This document shows, one piece after another, positions 1-9,810 of a stretch of 64,000 bases of DNA. The stretch is taken from contig JAVTVJ010001733.1 in the NCBI GenBank assembly GCA_034509425.1, positions 16,557-80,556 on the forward strand, written 5' to 3'. The translations under genes and the position numbers were made by a program. This DNA comes from Eopsaltria australis (taxonomy: Eukaryota; Chordata; Aves; Passeriformes; Petroicidae). The notes under the pieces were generated by a model that was given only the letters and a program-made list of their open reading frames with translations, had not been told where the DNA came from and did no database searches. The stretch's first letter is position 1. Every line of letters begins with the position of its first letter.

Positions 1-430
1 CTCAGTCTGAGCTCCCTCTGTCTCTCTCCCATGCTGAGTTTGCTGCAGAGCTAACTGGGCAGGGCGCTCCCGAGGTCCACGGGGCCCAACCCCAAACCCT
101 CTTCCCACTGGGCCGTGCCACGGAGGGGGGAAAACCGGCCTGGCCCAGGCTAGGCAAACAGAGCTGGTGAAGTTCTTTAGCCAAGGACAGCAAAATGAAG
201 CAACTTCAGTTTTCTCTCTCTCTCTCCTCCCCCTCCCCCCCACACCATGCAAGTTAGCAGCCCCAAGCCATGTGGCTTGGAGAGACCTTACCCAGTTGGT
301 GCAAAGGGGAGGAGAGCAGCGTCTTTCCTCTGTGAACCGGAAGCCTAAAAGAGAGCTTTTTCAGGTGCTTTCCTGGTTTTATGAGTTTTTTAGGTAGGTG
401 GAGTTTATGCTGGCTACCTCATTTCCGACT
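1..430. other. GC-rich left edge, no gene recognised
   Basis: This stretch is richer in G and C than the following 4 kb and contains a CT-rich run near 215-240. It could be the end of an old LTR or another dispersed repeat cut by the window edge, but no second copy lies in the window and no LTR end is visible. The short reading frames on both strands look like chance. Confidence 0.2.
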
Positions 431-3400
431 CCACCTCCTCTTTTTGCACTGGGAATTTTTAACAGCAATTACCCTATGACACATATATTCTCCTGCATAT
501 GTAAGTAATGCCTCAAAAACCCTGAATCTTATGAAGTGACTGCTGTGAAGATTTAAATCTGGAGGGACAAGCTTTAGAAATACCTATAAAATACTAAAAC
601 CTTTCTCTTTTTCATCAGCTTCTCTATTGAAATTAATTTTACAGAATATCAAATTAGGTGATGTTTAACTACTTGAGCTGTAGGGGTTACGTGCCAGATA
701 AAGAAAAGTGTTTTGAATATAAAATAGTACAAAATTAAGTCATTTAAAAATGAGAATGAATACTGTGAGAAAAGATCAGTCCCTGATAGCTCTGATTAGT
801 GACTGTGTGATACTTAAAGGGGTAGGCTCGAATATTAATATGGTTCATGTGTTCTCTGTTCAATCTACTCTATAAAAATTAGAATTAGGTGTAAATCATA
901 AATCACCTCTGATTATGTCATTTCATAAGAAATTCTGAGAATTTTTGGGTTTAGAATTTTATAATTTTTTTGAGGCTTGTGTGTTAACTTCAGCATTAGC
1001 AGTGTTGTGATTTAAATTATCCTTCTCATATTCAGAATGAAATTAGAGGACCTTATTTGGATGTTGATTGCAGTTTTGCTGATTTTTGTTCAGGACCAGG
1101 TAGTGTGCAGACACTATAGCCTCTTTTTCCCTGTCAACAAGCAGAGGAAAAAACATAATTCTCACATATGATGAAAGACTGGAAGGAAGAGACAGAGAGG
1201 AAGAGAGTAAAAAGCAAAATGGTAGGTAGGGTGAAGAGAGGAGTGTAATGCAGCCGAATTTCTGTGCATTTATGCAGCACAAGCCGGGACTTAACACAGC
1301 AACGTGACAAAAATGTCAATTATGACCATTTCACTGCTATGTAACTAAAAGGAAAGGTCTGCTCAGCTCTTGATATATAGCAATATCTTGATTTCAGTTA
1401 TGCTATTGAAGTTGAATTTAGGTAATATCATAATTACAAAAGTATTAAAAAGAAAGAGAAAATGAAAAGTTTATATGTGCTCTTTCAGACCTGTCTCACC
1501 ATCAACATCTCACTTGGCAGTTCAAAGCAGTTAGAACATACCATGCAATTTTTAAAGTCTTTTTTACTTCATTATTAGTAAAGGTTTTCTTGGTGTGTAT
1601 TTATATCAATTAATGTTACAATATGCACAAAAGGTATCTTAGTGACCTTATTTTAAAATACTGCCTCGGATATGTTTTTTTCCCCCTCCCCGGAAATTAA
1701 TATTGATTACTGATCTGAGAATATTTTTCTATTCCATTTAAATTTTTTTTCTCCATCTAGTCATTTTATTCAATCAGTAAGAACTTTCTAATGTCTTTGT
1801 GTCTAGGGGCTTGGAACATGAGGGCATGACGAGAGAGTTCAGTGCATCATCTTCTTTCTTTATTGTTTTTCTTGTGACAAGTCTTTAACAGACTCTAGAG
1901 AAAATCAGTATATTTGAAAAAAAATTAGACATCTCTTCCACTGATTTTTTTTTAGAAGATGGATACAGTATTGACTTCCTGATATATGTTAGATAGGAAA
2001 AAACATGTTTACACTTTTAGGAATGCATGTTGTCTATGTGATCTGCATTAGATTGGAGTAGGATTGTAGCAAGAGACTGTATTTAGTATTCCTCAATTAA
2101 TGACTTATACCATATTAATGTATCATATTCAGTGCTGATAAATACAGACTTCTTTATTTCCTAAATGTACTTCCATTTAGGAAACGAGTTAAAAATAAAT
2201 ATGACAGTTACAGATAAGATAAAACTCTGACTTTGGGCACATTTGGAAGAGTAAATGACAATAATTTGTCAGTTGAGAGAAATTCTTCCTACCCTGTTTA
2301 ATGAATGCCTGCTTGGTTCCTGTCTTGAAGGATACTCGTGATGGGTGTGGGAAGGAAAGGCCCAGTGCAATACATGGCTTTTCTGATGTCTTGTGGCATT
2401 CAACTCTTTGAACTAAATTTGTATAGTAAAAGGAAGCGTTTCGTTTTAAGAGGCTAAAAATGCATTACTACATTCAAAAATTACTTTGTATTGTGAGAAG
2501 AATTAGCCACTCATTTTTACTCTACACTATGTGTATTTTTATTTATTTACTTATTTTTGCAGATGGAAACCCTAACTTAAGAGATTCCTGACCAACTGTG
2601 AGGTCTCAAGCAGGCAGAGGGAAATATATCATGTCCTGTGTTGTTTTCTTTTTTTTCATCAGTCAGAGCAAGTCAGTTTTCTAATTACAGGGTGAAAAGT
2701 TATAGATAAAATATAAGTGTTGAAATTTCTTATCATCAAATAGATGAATTTGGTAGTTTTGGTTAGAATTTTTTTATTAATAGCAGATTATTCAGTAAAA
2801 CAGGAAGGTGAGGTGGTAAATTCCAAATGTTTGAAAGAGTTCATCCAGAAGGCTTCTGCAGCATAGTACTAAAAAAAAAGTTAATCAAATGTGGTATAGT
2901 AGGAAACAGTTAACAGCTCTTTGACTTTTAAATCTAATTTACTTTGAACTTCAGACTATTTGTCCAATTCTTTAACAAATGGTCTTCAGAAAAGAAATTA
3001 AGTCAGTGTACTTAAATGACTTTGTCTACAAGGGCAGGCTGAGCAGACTGGAACCTTAAAGCACAGAAGAGGCACATATGTGGGAAGTACTCTGGTAGAG
3101 GTGAATACAAAGATGGTTGCTGCAGAGGGGATAAGCATGGACTTGTGAGATGGTAGGCATAGACAGGGGGAGAAAAAGCCCTAACCCACAGCATTTCTTT
3201 TTTTTCCTCTGTACCACAGAATTTAAACTGTGGAATGCACCTCTACTATTTTTGGATGGTCTAAAGTACAAACTGATTTTAAAAGGGACTGGAAAAACAA
3301 GAGAGAACTGGCTAATGAATAGCTATTGAAGACAATTGTGTGGACAGAACCTGTGCCTTGTGAGATACTATCCTCATTTATTACTGACAGGTATTTTGCA

Positions 3401-4451
3401 CGTTCCTTGATGGTAGAAGCTATGGAGACAGACTGTGTACTAGATGGACTAATGTTCTGATCTGCAGTGGCATTTTTCTAGATTTCCAATTTGAATATGA
3501 ATATATGTACAAAAATCATCACTTTAATCTTTTTCCAGAGGCTAAGAAAGATCCAAAAATCACTTGCTGTAGTGTATCCCTATAAAACACTCAGCATAAA
3601 GTAAGGGTTGCTGTGTGGTTCATTGCCTGTTTTCTACTTGATAAAGGTGCATAACAACAGCAAAGGTGATAGAGTTTTGCTAAACTGGGGAGGCACAACA
3701 AGGTTAACAGCTGTTCTTGCTCTGGAAAATACTCTAGGATGTGATGAGGAGGAATGTTTTTAAAAGTCAGACTTTTCTGTATAAGGGGCACTTATATCAA
3801 AGCTTCTTGTGGTGATTACATCCCAGTTATGTTCTGCCTGGTTCCTGTTGATTGCATTACAGAATGGCAGTTGAACCTCTGGGTGCTTTATGATGTATAT
3901 ACTGTTGGTGCATGACATGTGGTGGAAAGCAATATCCTTCTGCATCCCAGTTCAGGACTGAGAAAATAAATGCACTGTGCAGTTTTGAGTGTAGTCTGTT
4001 CATGAATCTGTGTCTCTGCCATTTATTTAAACATAAGCTAGTCTCTGGTTGCCTCCAAGACTTTGGATTTTCTTTTAAAGATGCTTTGGCAGAAGCTTTC
4101 TCTCCTCCTTCAGGAAGTTGGTTGCTTGTCAACCTATTCAACTTGTCGTTTCCTTAGAATACAGTTGGGTAGCAGTCAGAGCAGGACCCTGCTGTTGGGG
4201 GCCTCCTGCACAGTGTGCTACAAATGAAAGTAAGGTTCACTTTATATCCATCATGTTATGTTTTTAACTAATAGGTTTTTTGCCTCATTTGATTAAAATA
4301 GTTTAAAAATTATTTGTTTAAATGTAAAACATAAAAATGTATTCAGTCAAATCATATATAGATCTAAGTACAAGTCTTTGAAAAAGTATTTGTTTTAAAA
4401 CATAAGTATTATCTAGTTTAGAAACAGTAAATTAAAACTAATTCCTAATAT
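431..4451. other. AT-rich host sequence without a recognisable gene
   Basis: No reading frame exceeds about 100 codons and none shows a known domain or a pattern of splice sites. The composition is AT-rich with short homopolymer runs, as expected of intergenic or intronic bird DNA. I see no LTR, LINE tail or tandem array. The sequence ends at the 5-bp target duplication of element A. Confidence 0.7.
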
Positions 4452-4456
4452 GTGGA

Positions 4457-5031
4457 TGTCATGGGTTGACCCCGGCCAGGTGCCAGGTGCCCACTCAGTC
4501 ACTCTATCACTCCCTCTCCCGCTGGGAGAGGGGAGAGGATAATATTGAAAAAAAACTATCAGGGTAAGGAAAGGCAGTTTTATTACAGCGGGGAGAAAAT
4601 AGAACAAGCAAGCTGAAAGTTGCGTGCGCAAGAGCAGAAGGGAAAACAATAAATCTCTACTTCCCATCAGTAGCAATGTCTGGACACTTTCTGGGAAGCA
4701 GGGCTTCAGCACGCGTGACGGTTGTTCAAGAAGGCAAACATGGACCAGCCCTGAGTGCCTCCTCCTCCTCCTCCTCTCTTCCTTCCCTTATATGTCTGAG
4801 CTGATGTCATATGGTATGGAATATCCCTTTGGCTGACTGGGGTCAGCTGGCCTGCTGGTGTCCCCTCCCAGGATCTTGCTCACCCCCATCCCCTTTGGTG
4901 GGGGAAGGAATGTCAGAGGGACAGCACAGCTTGGCAGTAGCCAAAACACTGGTCTGTTATCAATGCCAGCTACCAAAGCAAAGTACAGCAGTGTAAGGCC
5001 TGTGAGCTTTACCCCAGTCAGACCCAATACA
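4457..5031 (-). repeat. Element A 3' LTR
   Basis: Read on the minus strand, the LTR begins TGTATTGGGTCTGACTGGGG and ends GGTCAACCCATGACA. It has a TATA-like segment near 4790-4797, a CRE-like TGATGTCA just upstream, and a poly(A) signal AATAAA (plus-strand TTTATT near 4577-4582). A perfect 9-bp inverted repeat (CCCTCTCCC, GCT loop) lies near its end around 4512-4532 and recurs in the other A copy; a shorter 8-bp form occurs in the element B copy. A CCT/GGA trinucleotide run lies near 4760-4777. Confidence 0.9.
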
Positions 5032-5354
5032 ATTCCCACCCCTTATTCCATACCATTTGCATCATGCTCAGAAATCCTTTCCTACTCACACATGCAATTT
5101 AAGCGACATCCTTAAACCATCCCCATCACATTAACTACTATCTCCTGTCCTCTCGCATCCTTCCACGTGGTCTCCATTTCCAGCAGAATGGGGGGTCAGG
5201 GCAGGAGGAATAGTAAACTTGATTGTCGAGGACTGGCACCATCCCTATTCATTGTTGCCTTTTTCTTGCCCCTTGCTGAAATTCGTTCTTCGTCAGCTCA
5301 TGTTCCTTCTGCTACTTACATCCTGCAACATACAACTTCCAACATGCATTATTC
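5032..5354 (-). other. Element A 3' non-coding tail and polypurine tract
   Basis: About 320 bp lie between the pol stop and the 3' LTR. On the minus strand the last bases before the LTR are purine-rich (plus-strand 5032-5049), as expected for the plus-strand primer of reverse transcription. No env, dUTPase or other conserved frame is present. The matching tail of element B is 41721-42051. Confidence 0.75.
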
Positions 5355-6868
5355 TTACCCCAAGGTTAAATCACCTTGGGGCACACACTGGGTCTCCCCA
5401 TCCTCCCGCATTACCCACCAAGTGCACCCTGGTCCTTGGGCAAAGACAATCCCACGAATGGGTTTGCCCTTCCCCATGGGGGACGCAACCCACACTGACT
5501 TCCCCAGCCACTTTCCTATGTGTAGTGCAGGAACCTTGTCTCCCTCCACAGTGTCTAAGGGTTTAGTTTGGGCGGGACCAGGGCGGTTAACAGATCCTCT
5601 AGTATTGACTAGCCAAGTGGCTTCTGCCAAGTTCACATCCCAATGCTTCCATGTCCCATTACCTAGTGCCCGTAGCATAGTTTTTAACAGTCCATTATAT
5701 CTTTCAATCTTCCCAGAGGCCTGTGGGTGATAAGGAATATGATATATCCACTTAATGCCATGCCTCTTTGCCCAGGAGTTAATAAGATTATTTCGAAAAT
5801 GAGTCCCATTGTCTGACTCAATTCTATCTGGGGTTCCATGTCGCCACAATATGTGTCTTTCAAGACCTGAAATTGTGTTCCGAGCAGTGGCGTGGTTTAC
5901 TGGGTACATTTCCGTCCAGCCAGTTGTGGCCTCCACCATGGTGAGGATGTAACTCTTGCCTTGGCGTGTTCGTGGCAATGGCCCAATGTAATCAATTTGC
6001 CAGGCTTCACCATACTGGAACCCCAGGCACCTCCCTCCACTCCAAAGAGGCTTCACTCGTGTGGCTCGCTTGATGGCAGCGCATGTTTCACACTGATGAA
6101 TAACCTGTGTGATGGCCTCCATGGTCAGATCCACCCCTCGATCATGAGCCCATCTGTATGTTGCATCCCTTCCAAGATGCCCTGATGTTTCGTGGTCCCA
6201 TCGGGCTATAAATGGCTCACCCTTTCTCTCCCTATCTAGGTCCACCTGAGCTATTCCAATTTTGGTGGCCTTATCTACCCGTTCGTTGTTTTGATGCTCC
6301 TCAGTGGCACGACTTCTGGGCACATGGGCATCTACATGACGTACTTTCACAGTCATGTTCTCTATCCGTGCATCAATGTCTTGCCATAATGCAGCAGCCC
6401 AGATGGGTTTTCCCCTGCGCTGCCAGTTGGTTTTCTTCCACTGCTGCAGCCATCCCCATAGGGCATTAGCCACCATCCTGGAGTCGGTATAGAGATAGAG
6501 TATGGGCCACTTTTCTCTCTCAGCAATCTCTAGGGCTAGTTGGATGGCTTTCACCTCTGCAAACTGGCTTGATTCACCTTCCCCTTCAGCAGTCTCAATG
6601 ACTTGTCGTGTGGGATTCCACACAGCAGCTTTCCACCTCCAATGGTTTCCTATTACTCGGCAGGATCCATCAGTACATAAAGCATATTTTCTTTTGTTTT
6701 CTGGTAACTCGTTATATGGTGGTGCTTCTTGGGCACAAGTCACCTTCTCAGACAGTGCTCCAAAATCTCTGGCTTCTGGTCAGTTAAAAATCTCTTCTAG
6801 GATTCCTGGGAAGTTGGGTTTTCCCATTCGTGCTCGTTGTGTAATTAAGGCATCCCACTTACTCCATG
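5355..6868 (-). pseudogene. pol: Element A pol, RNase H and integrase part
   Basis: On the minus strand this continues pol after the solo LTR insertion. The RNase H part starts with the FTDGS-type motif (here CTDGSCR) and has the downstream YTDS motif. Integrase follows with a histidine/cysteine zinc region (HETSGHL, CETC), then WQIDYIGP, a SDNGTHF block and an IERYNGLL block supplying the D,D-35-E triad. The frame ends in GDLTLG with no extra domain. An in-frame TGA lies at 6780-6782 between the reverse transcriptase and RNase H parts; element B has it too and element C does not. After the solo LTR is subtracted, the frame agrees with the upstream pol segment, so only stops and insertions break it. 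Confidence 0.88.
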
Positions 6869-7305
6869 TAGCACTGTGGGGATGGATGAGGCTGACAGCA
6901 GGCCTGAAAGCCTCTCGGACATGGACTTGAAAGCGATCAGAATTTACCCGTGAGAAAGCCCTGTGAGAAAGCAATGGTATGAACACCTGCAGCCACAGTG
7001 GGGGACAGCCAAGAAGATAACCAGGGAAGATGTTTTGCACCCAGAGATGGCCTTGCAGAAGAGCATCAAGAATGTGGTGGAGGATTTATAGTGTGTAGTT
7101 GACTGCTTGTATGGCTTGTTAATGTGCTGAGAAAGTTCTTGTTATGAAGATAGCTTTAGTGTTGTTTTCCATGCAGCTGATAGTAGCATGTTACAGTAGC
7201 TGAAGAAAAAGAGTATAAAGATGTTAGCATAGACTAATAAAGCACTTCTTCTTTGTCCTTAGACTACTCGCGTGTCGTGTGTCCGTCTCTACTGCGACAT
7301 AGCAC
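6869..7305 (+). mobile_element. Solo LTR (class II, alpharetrovirus-like) inside element A pol
   Basis: The LTR occupies 6875-7299 (425 bp), starts TGTGGGG, ends GCGACA, and is flanked by a perfect 6-bp duplication TAGCAC (6869-6874 and 7300-7305). Six-base duplications are typical of ERVK/alpharetrovirus integration. TATAAA at 7214-7219 lies only 22 bp from AATAAA at 7236-7241, so the R region must be very short, as in avian leukosis-type LTRs. It interrupts element A pol between the connection and RNase H segments. No internal sequence remains, so LTR-LTR recombination removed it. Confidence 0.88.
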
Positions 7306-8885
7306 TGGTTGCATGATGCACAGAGGGAATGTTTCCTTTGAACATCCAGTGTAGGACAGGCAATCGTGGTGCCAAGAGGAGACATGCTTCTGTCCCAATA
7401 ACTTCCGAGGCCGCTCGAACCCCCTCATAAGCTGCTAGTATTTCTTTTTCAGTTGGAGTATAGTGGGCTTCTGATCCTCTGTAACTCCTGCTCCAGAATC
7501 CTAATGGCCGACCTCGGGTTTCTCCTGCAGTCCTCTGCCAGAGGCTCCAGGTGAGGTGCTGCTCCCCAGCTGCAGTGTAGAGTATATTTTGCACATCTGG
7601 TCCTGTCCGAACAGGCCCAAGAGCCACCGCACGAGCTATTTCTTGTTTGATTTGCTCAGAGGCCTGTTTCTGCTCAAGGCCCCACTTGAAGTCATTCTTC
7701 TTCTGGGTCACTCGATAGAGGGGGCCCACAAGTTGACTATAGCCTGGAATGTGCATTCTCCAGAATCCTAAAAGGCCCAGGAAAGCTTGTGTTTCTTTCT
7801 TAGTAACTGGTGGAGACATATTGGCAATTTTGTCAATAACCTCTGTAGGCACATGACCGCGCCCATCCTGCCATTTTATTCCTAGAAACTGGATTTCCTG
7901 TGCAGGCCCCTTCACCTTACTTTGTTTTATGGCAAGACCAGCTTTCAGAAGAATTTGGATTATTTTCTTCCCTTTTTCAAAAACTTCTCCTGCTGTATCA
8001 CCCCACACAATGATATCATCAATATATTGCAGGTGTTCTGGAGCTCCACCCTGTTCCAGAGCAGCCTGGATCAGGCCATGTCAGATGGTGGGGCTGTGTC
8101 TCCACCCCTGGGGCAGTCGGTTCCAGGTGTACTGGACACCCCTCCAAGTGAAAGCAAATTGTGGCCTGCACTCTGTCGCCAGAGGGATTGAGAAAAATGC
8201 ATTAGCTATGTCAATCGTGGCATACCATTTGGGTGCTTTTGACTCTAGCTCATATTGGAGGTCCAACATGTCTGGTACAGCAGCACTTAGAGGTGGTGTG
8301 ACTTCATTCAGGCCCCGATAGTCCACTGTCAGCCGCCATTTCCCATTTGACTTCCACACTGGCCATATGGGGCTGTTGAAGGGTGAGCGGGTCCTGCTGA
8401 TAACTCCATGGCTCTCCAGTCGACGAATTAGTTCATGGATAGGAGTCACGGAGTCCCGGTTGGTACGATACTGCCTCCAGTGCACTGTCCTGGTAGCAAT
8501 CGGTACTTGTTGATCTTCCACCTGCAGCAATCCTACGATGAAGGGATCTTCTGAGCGGCCAGGCAGGGTGGATAACTGTTTGATCTTCTCTGTATTCACC
8601 GCAGCTACGCCAAAGGCCCATCGATATCCTTTTGGATCCTTAAAATACTCTCTCCTGAGGTAGTCGATGCCAAGGATGCAAGGGGCCTCTGGGCCAGTCA
8701 CGATGGGGTGCCTTTGCCATCTGTCCCCTGTTAAGCTCACCTCAGCTTTTATTACCAACAAGTCCTGGCATCCCCCTGTCACTCCAGAGATCCAGATGGC
8801 TTCTGCACTCTTGTGCCTCGATGGCATCAGTGTACACTGTGCACCGGTATCCACTAAAGCTTTGTACTTCTGTGGATCTGATGTG
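7306..8885 (-). pseudogene. pol: Element A pol, protease and reverse transcriptase part
   Basis: On the minus strand this begins just after the ERV1 insertion. The protease motif VDTGAQCTL lies at about 8830-8860. Reverse transcriptase follows with NSPIWPVWKSNGKWRLTVDYR, the QFAFTWRGVQYTWNRLPQGW block and the catalytic YIDD (plus-strand 8015-8026). The QGWRHSPT block is a hallmark of ERV-L-like polymerases. An in-frame TGA at 8081-8083 splits the frame just before the YIDD block. The frame runs into the solo LTR at 7305. The few protease codons upstream of the ERV1 insertion are at 16178-16247. Confidence 0.88.
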
Positions 8886-8889
8886 CCAG

Positions 8890-9317
8890 TGATGCCTTAG
8901 GTTTTAACTTCTTATTTTTCTACATCAGGACTGCTCTAAAACTCCATAAATTGTCATCTAGTGTTCTGTTACTGTCATTTAGACGAAACAATTTCTCTCG
9001 GGGCTGGAGTTTCAAGGGCATACTGTTTTTTCCAAAAGCCCAAAATGTAAACACCCATGGACAGCAGCGAAGAGAAGAAGAGAACAAGCTGGGGATGGGA
9101 CTTCAAGACCCGAAACTGTAATTGGACAATGGGTTTCTGATATGCAGATGAACCAAAGGTATATCTGTCCCAAAAACACGTGCTAGGTGTCCATTTTGGG
9201 TGTAGTCTCTGAGAGACTCTTGCATGGCCCAAAGTGTACCTTGTTTTAATAAATACTTCTTTTATTCTTTTAACTCTGTCCAGCTTCTGTTTCAGGTCAG
9301 CCTTTTGTAAGGCATCA
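8890..9317 (+). repeat. ERV1 5' LTR
   Basis: The LTR has 428 bp from TGATGCC to GGCATCA. A poly(A) signal AATAAA lies at about 9248-9253 (TTTTAATAAATACTT). It differs from the 3' LTR at two places: an A/G near 9073 and a T/C near 9138. No perfect TATAAA is obvious, although TATATC occurs near 9161. Confidence 0.93.
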
Positions 9318-9321
9318 GAAT

Positions 9322-9339
9322 TGGCGACTCTGGTGGGAC
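9322..9339 (+). promoter_or_regulatory. ERV1 primer-binding site, tRNA-Arg(UCU) type
   Basis: Four bases after the LTR lies TGGCGACTCTGGTGGGAC. From memory this is complementary over 18 nt to the 3' end of vertebrate tRNA-Arg(UCU), including its CCA. It would prime minus-strand DNA synthesis. The primer assignment is established knowledge recalled without a search. Confidence 0.8.
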
Positions 9340-9483
9340 GGGAGGCTTCTGAAAAACCCCTGGACCCCAGAGGAAATCCAGCCCCCGCCCCCGCCCCCAC
9401 TCTTCACCAGCACGGGAAGAGGAGGCTTCGACCACAGTCCAGACGGTATCAGAGCCGAAGGATCCTTGGACCTCACTCAGAGG

Positions 9484-9493
9484 CACGTGAGTA
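9484..9493 (+). promoter_or_regulatory. Possible splice donor in ERV1 leader
   Basis: CAC followed by GTGAGTAA fits a vertebrate 5' splice site, with GT at 9487-9488. It lies between the PBS and gag, where the env donor of simple retroviruses sits. Env is gone, so the site may be a relic. Confidence 0.4.
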
Positions 9494-9699
9494 ACGGAAT
9501 AAAAGCAGTATTCTGTTTGTTTTAGTCTGTGAGGGAGGGGTTCAAGAGATCGTTGATCTCTTAGAGTTTGTTTAGCATCTTTGGGGCTCAATAAAGTGTC
9601 CCAAGGGGGCTGTGGCAGACTTGCCACTTCCCCCTCTGGTTGTTTTAGCTCGTGAGAGCTTAGTGCTGCAGCTGCAGCAATTTGGCTTGGAGCCAAGGG

Positions 9700-9754
9700 T
9701 GGGGCAGCGGCTTAAGCTACTGCCTGCTGGCACCAAGCTCGGGAGTTCGAATCC
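9700..9754 (+). promoter_or_regulatory. tRNA-like segment with A-box and B-box motifs in ERV1 leader
   Basis: TGGGGCAGCGG (9700-9710) matches the tRNA A-box consensus at 10 of 11 positions. AGTTCGAATCC (9744-9754) matches the B-box at 10 of 11, at tRNA-like spacing. A 4-bp D-arm-like stem (GCAG/CTGC) and an imperfect T-arm can be drawn. I cannot build a convincing acceptor stem, so this is not called a tRNA gene. It could be a tRNA-derived SINE relic or chance. Confidence 0.3.
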
Positions 9755-9810
9755 CCCTCCTTCTTGTTTGCGTTGCTACCTGCTTAGTGTATCATTTATA
9801 ACTACTCACG

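Noticed and set aside
5032..5354. dUTPase domain after integrase in element A, as in mammalian ERV-L
   Set aside because: The region is short, has no conserved frame and no dUTPase motif; the same holds for 41721-42051.
5167..5730. 187-codon plus-strand ORF
   Set aside because: It is the antisense shadow of the element A integrase and tail; the integrase motifs on the minus strand explain the region.
9700..9773. Genuine tRNA gene
   Set aside because: No acceptor stem or proper anticodon arm can be formed; only pol III box-like motifs remain.
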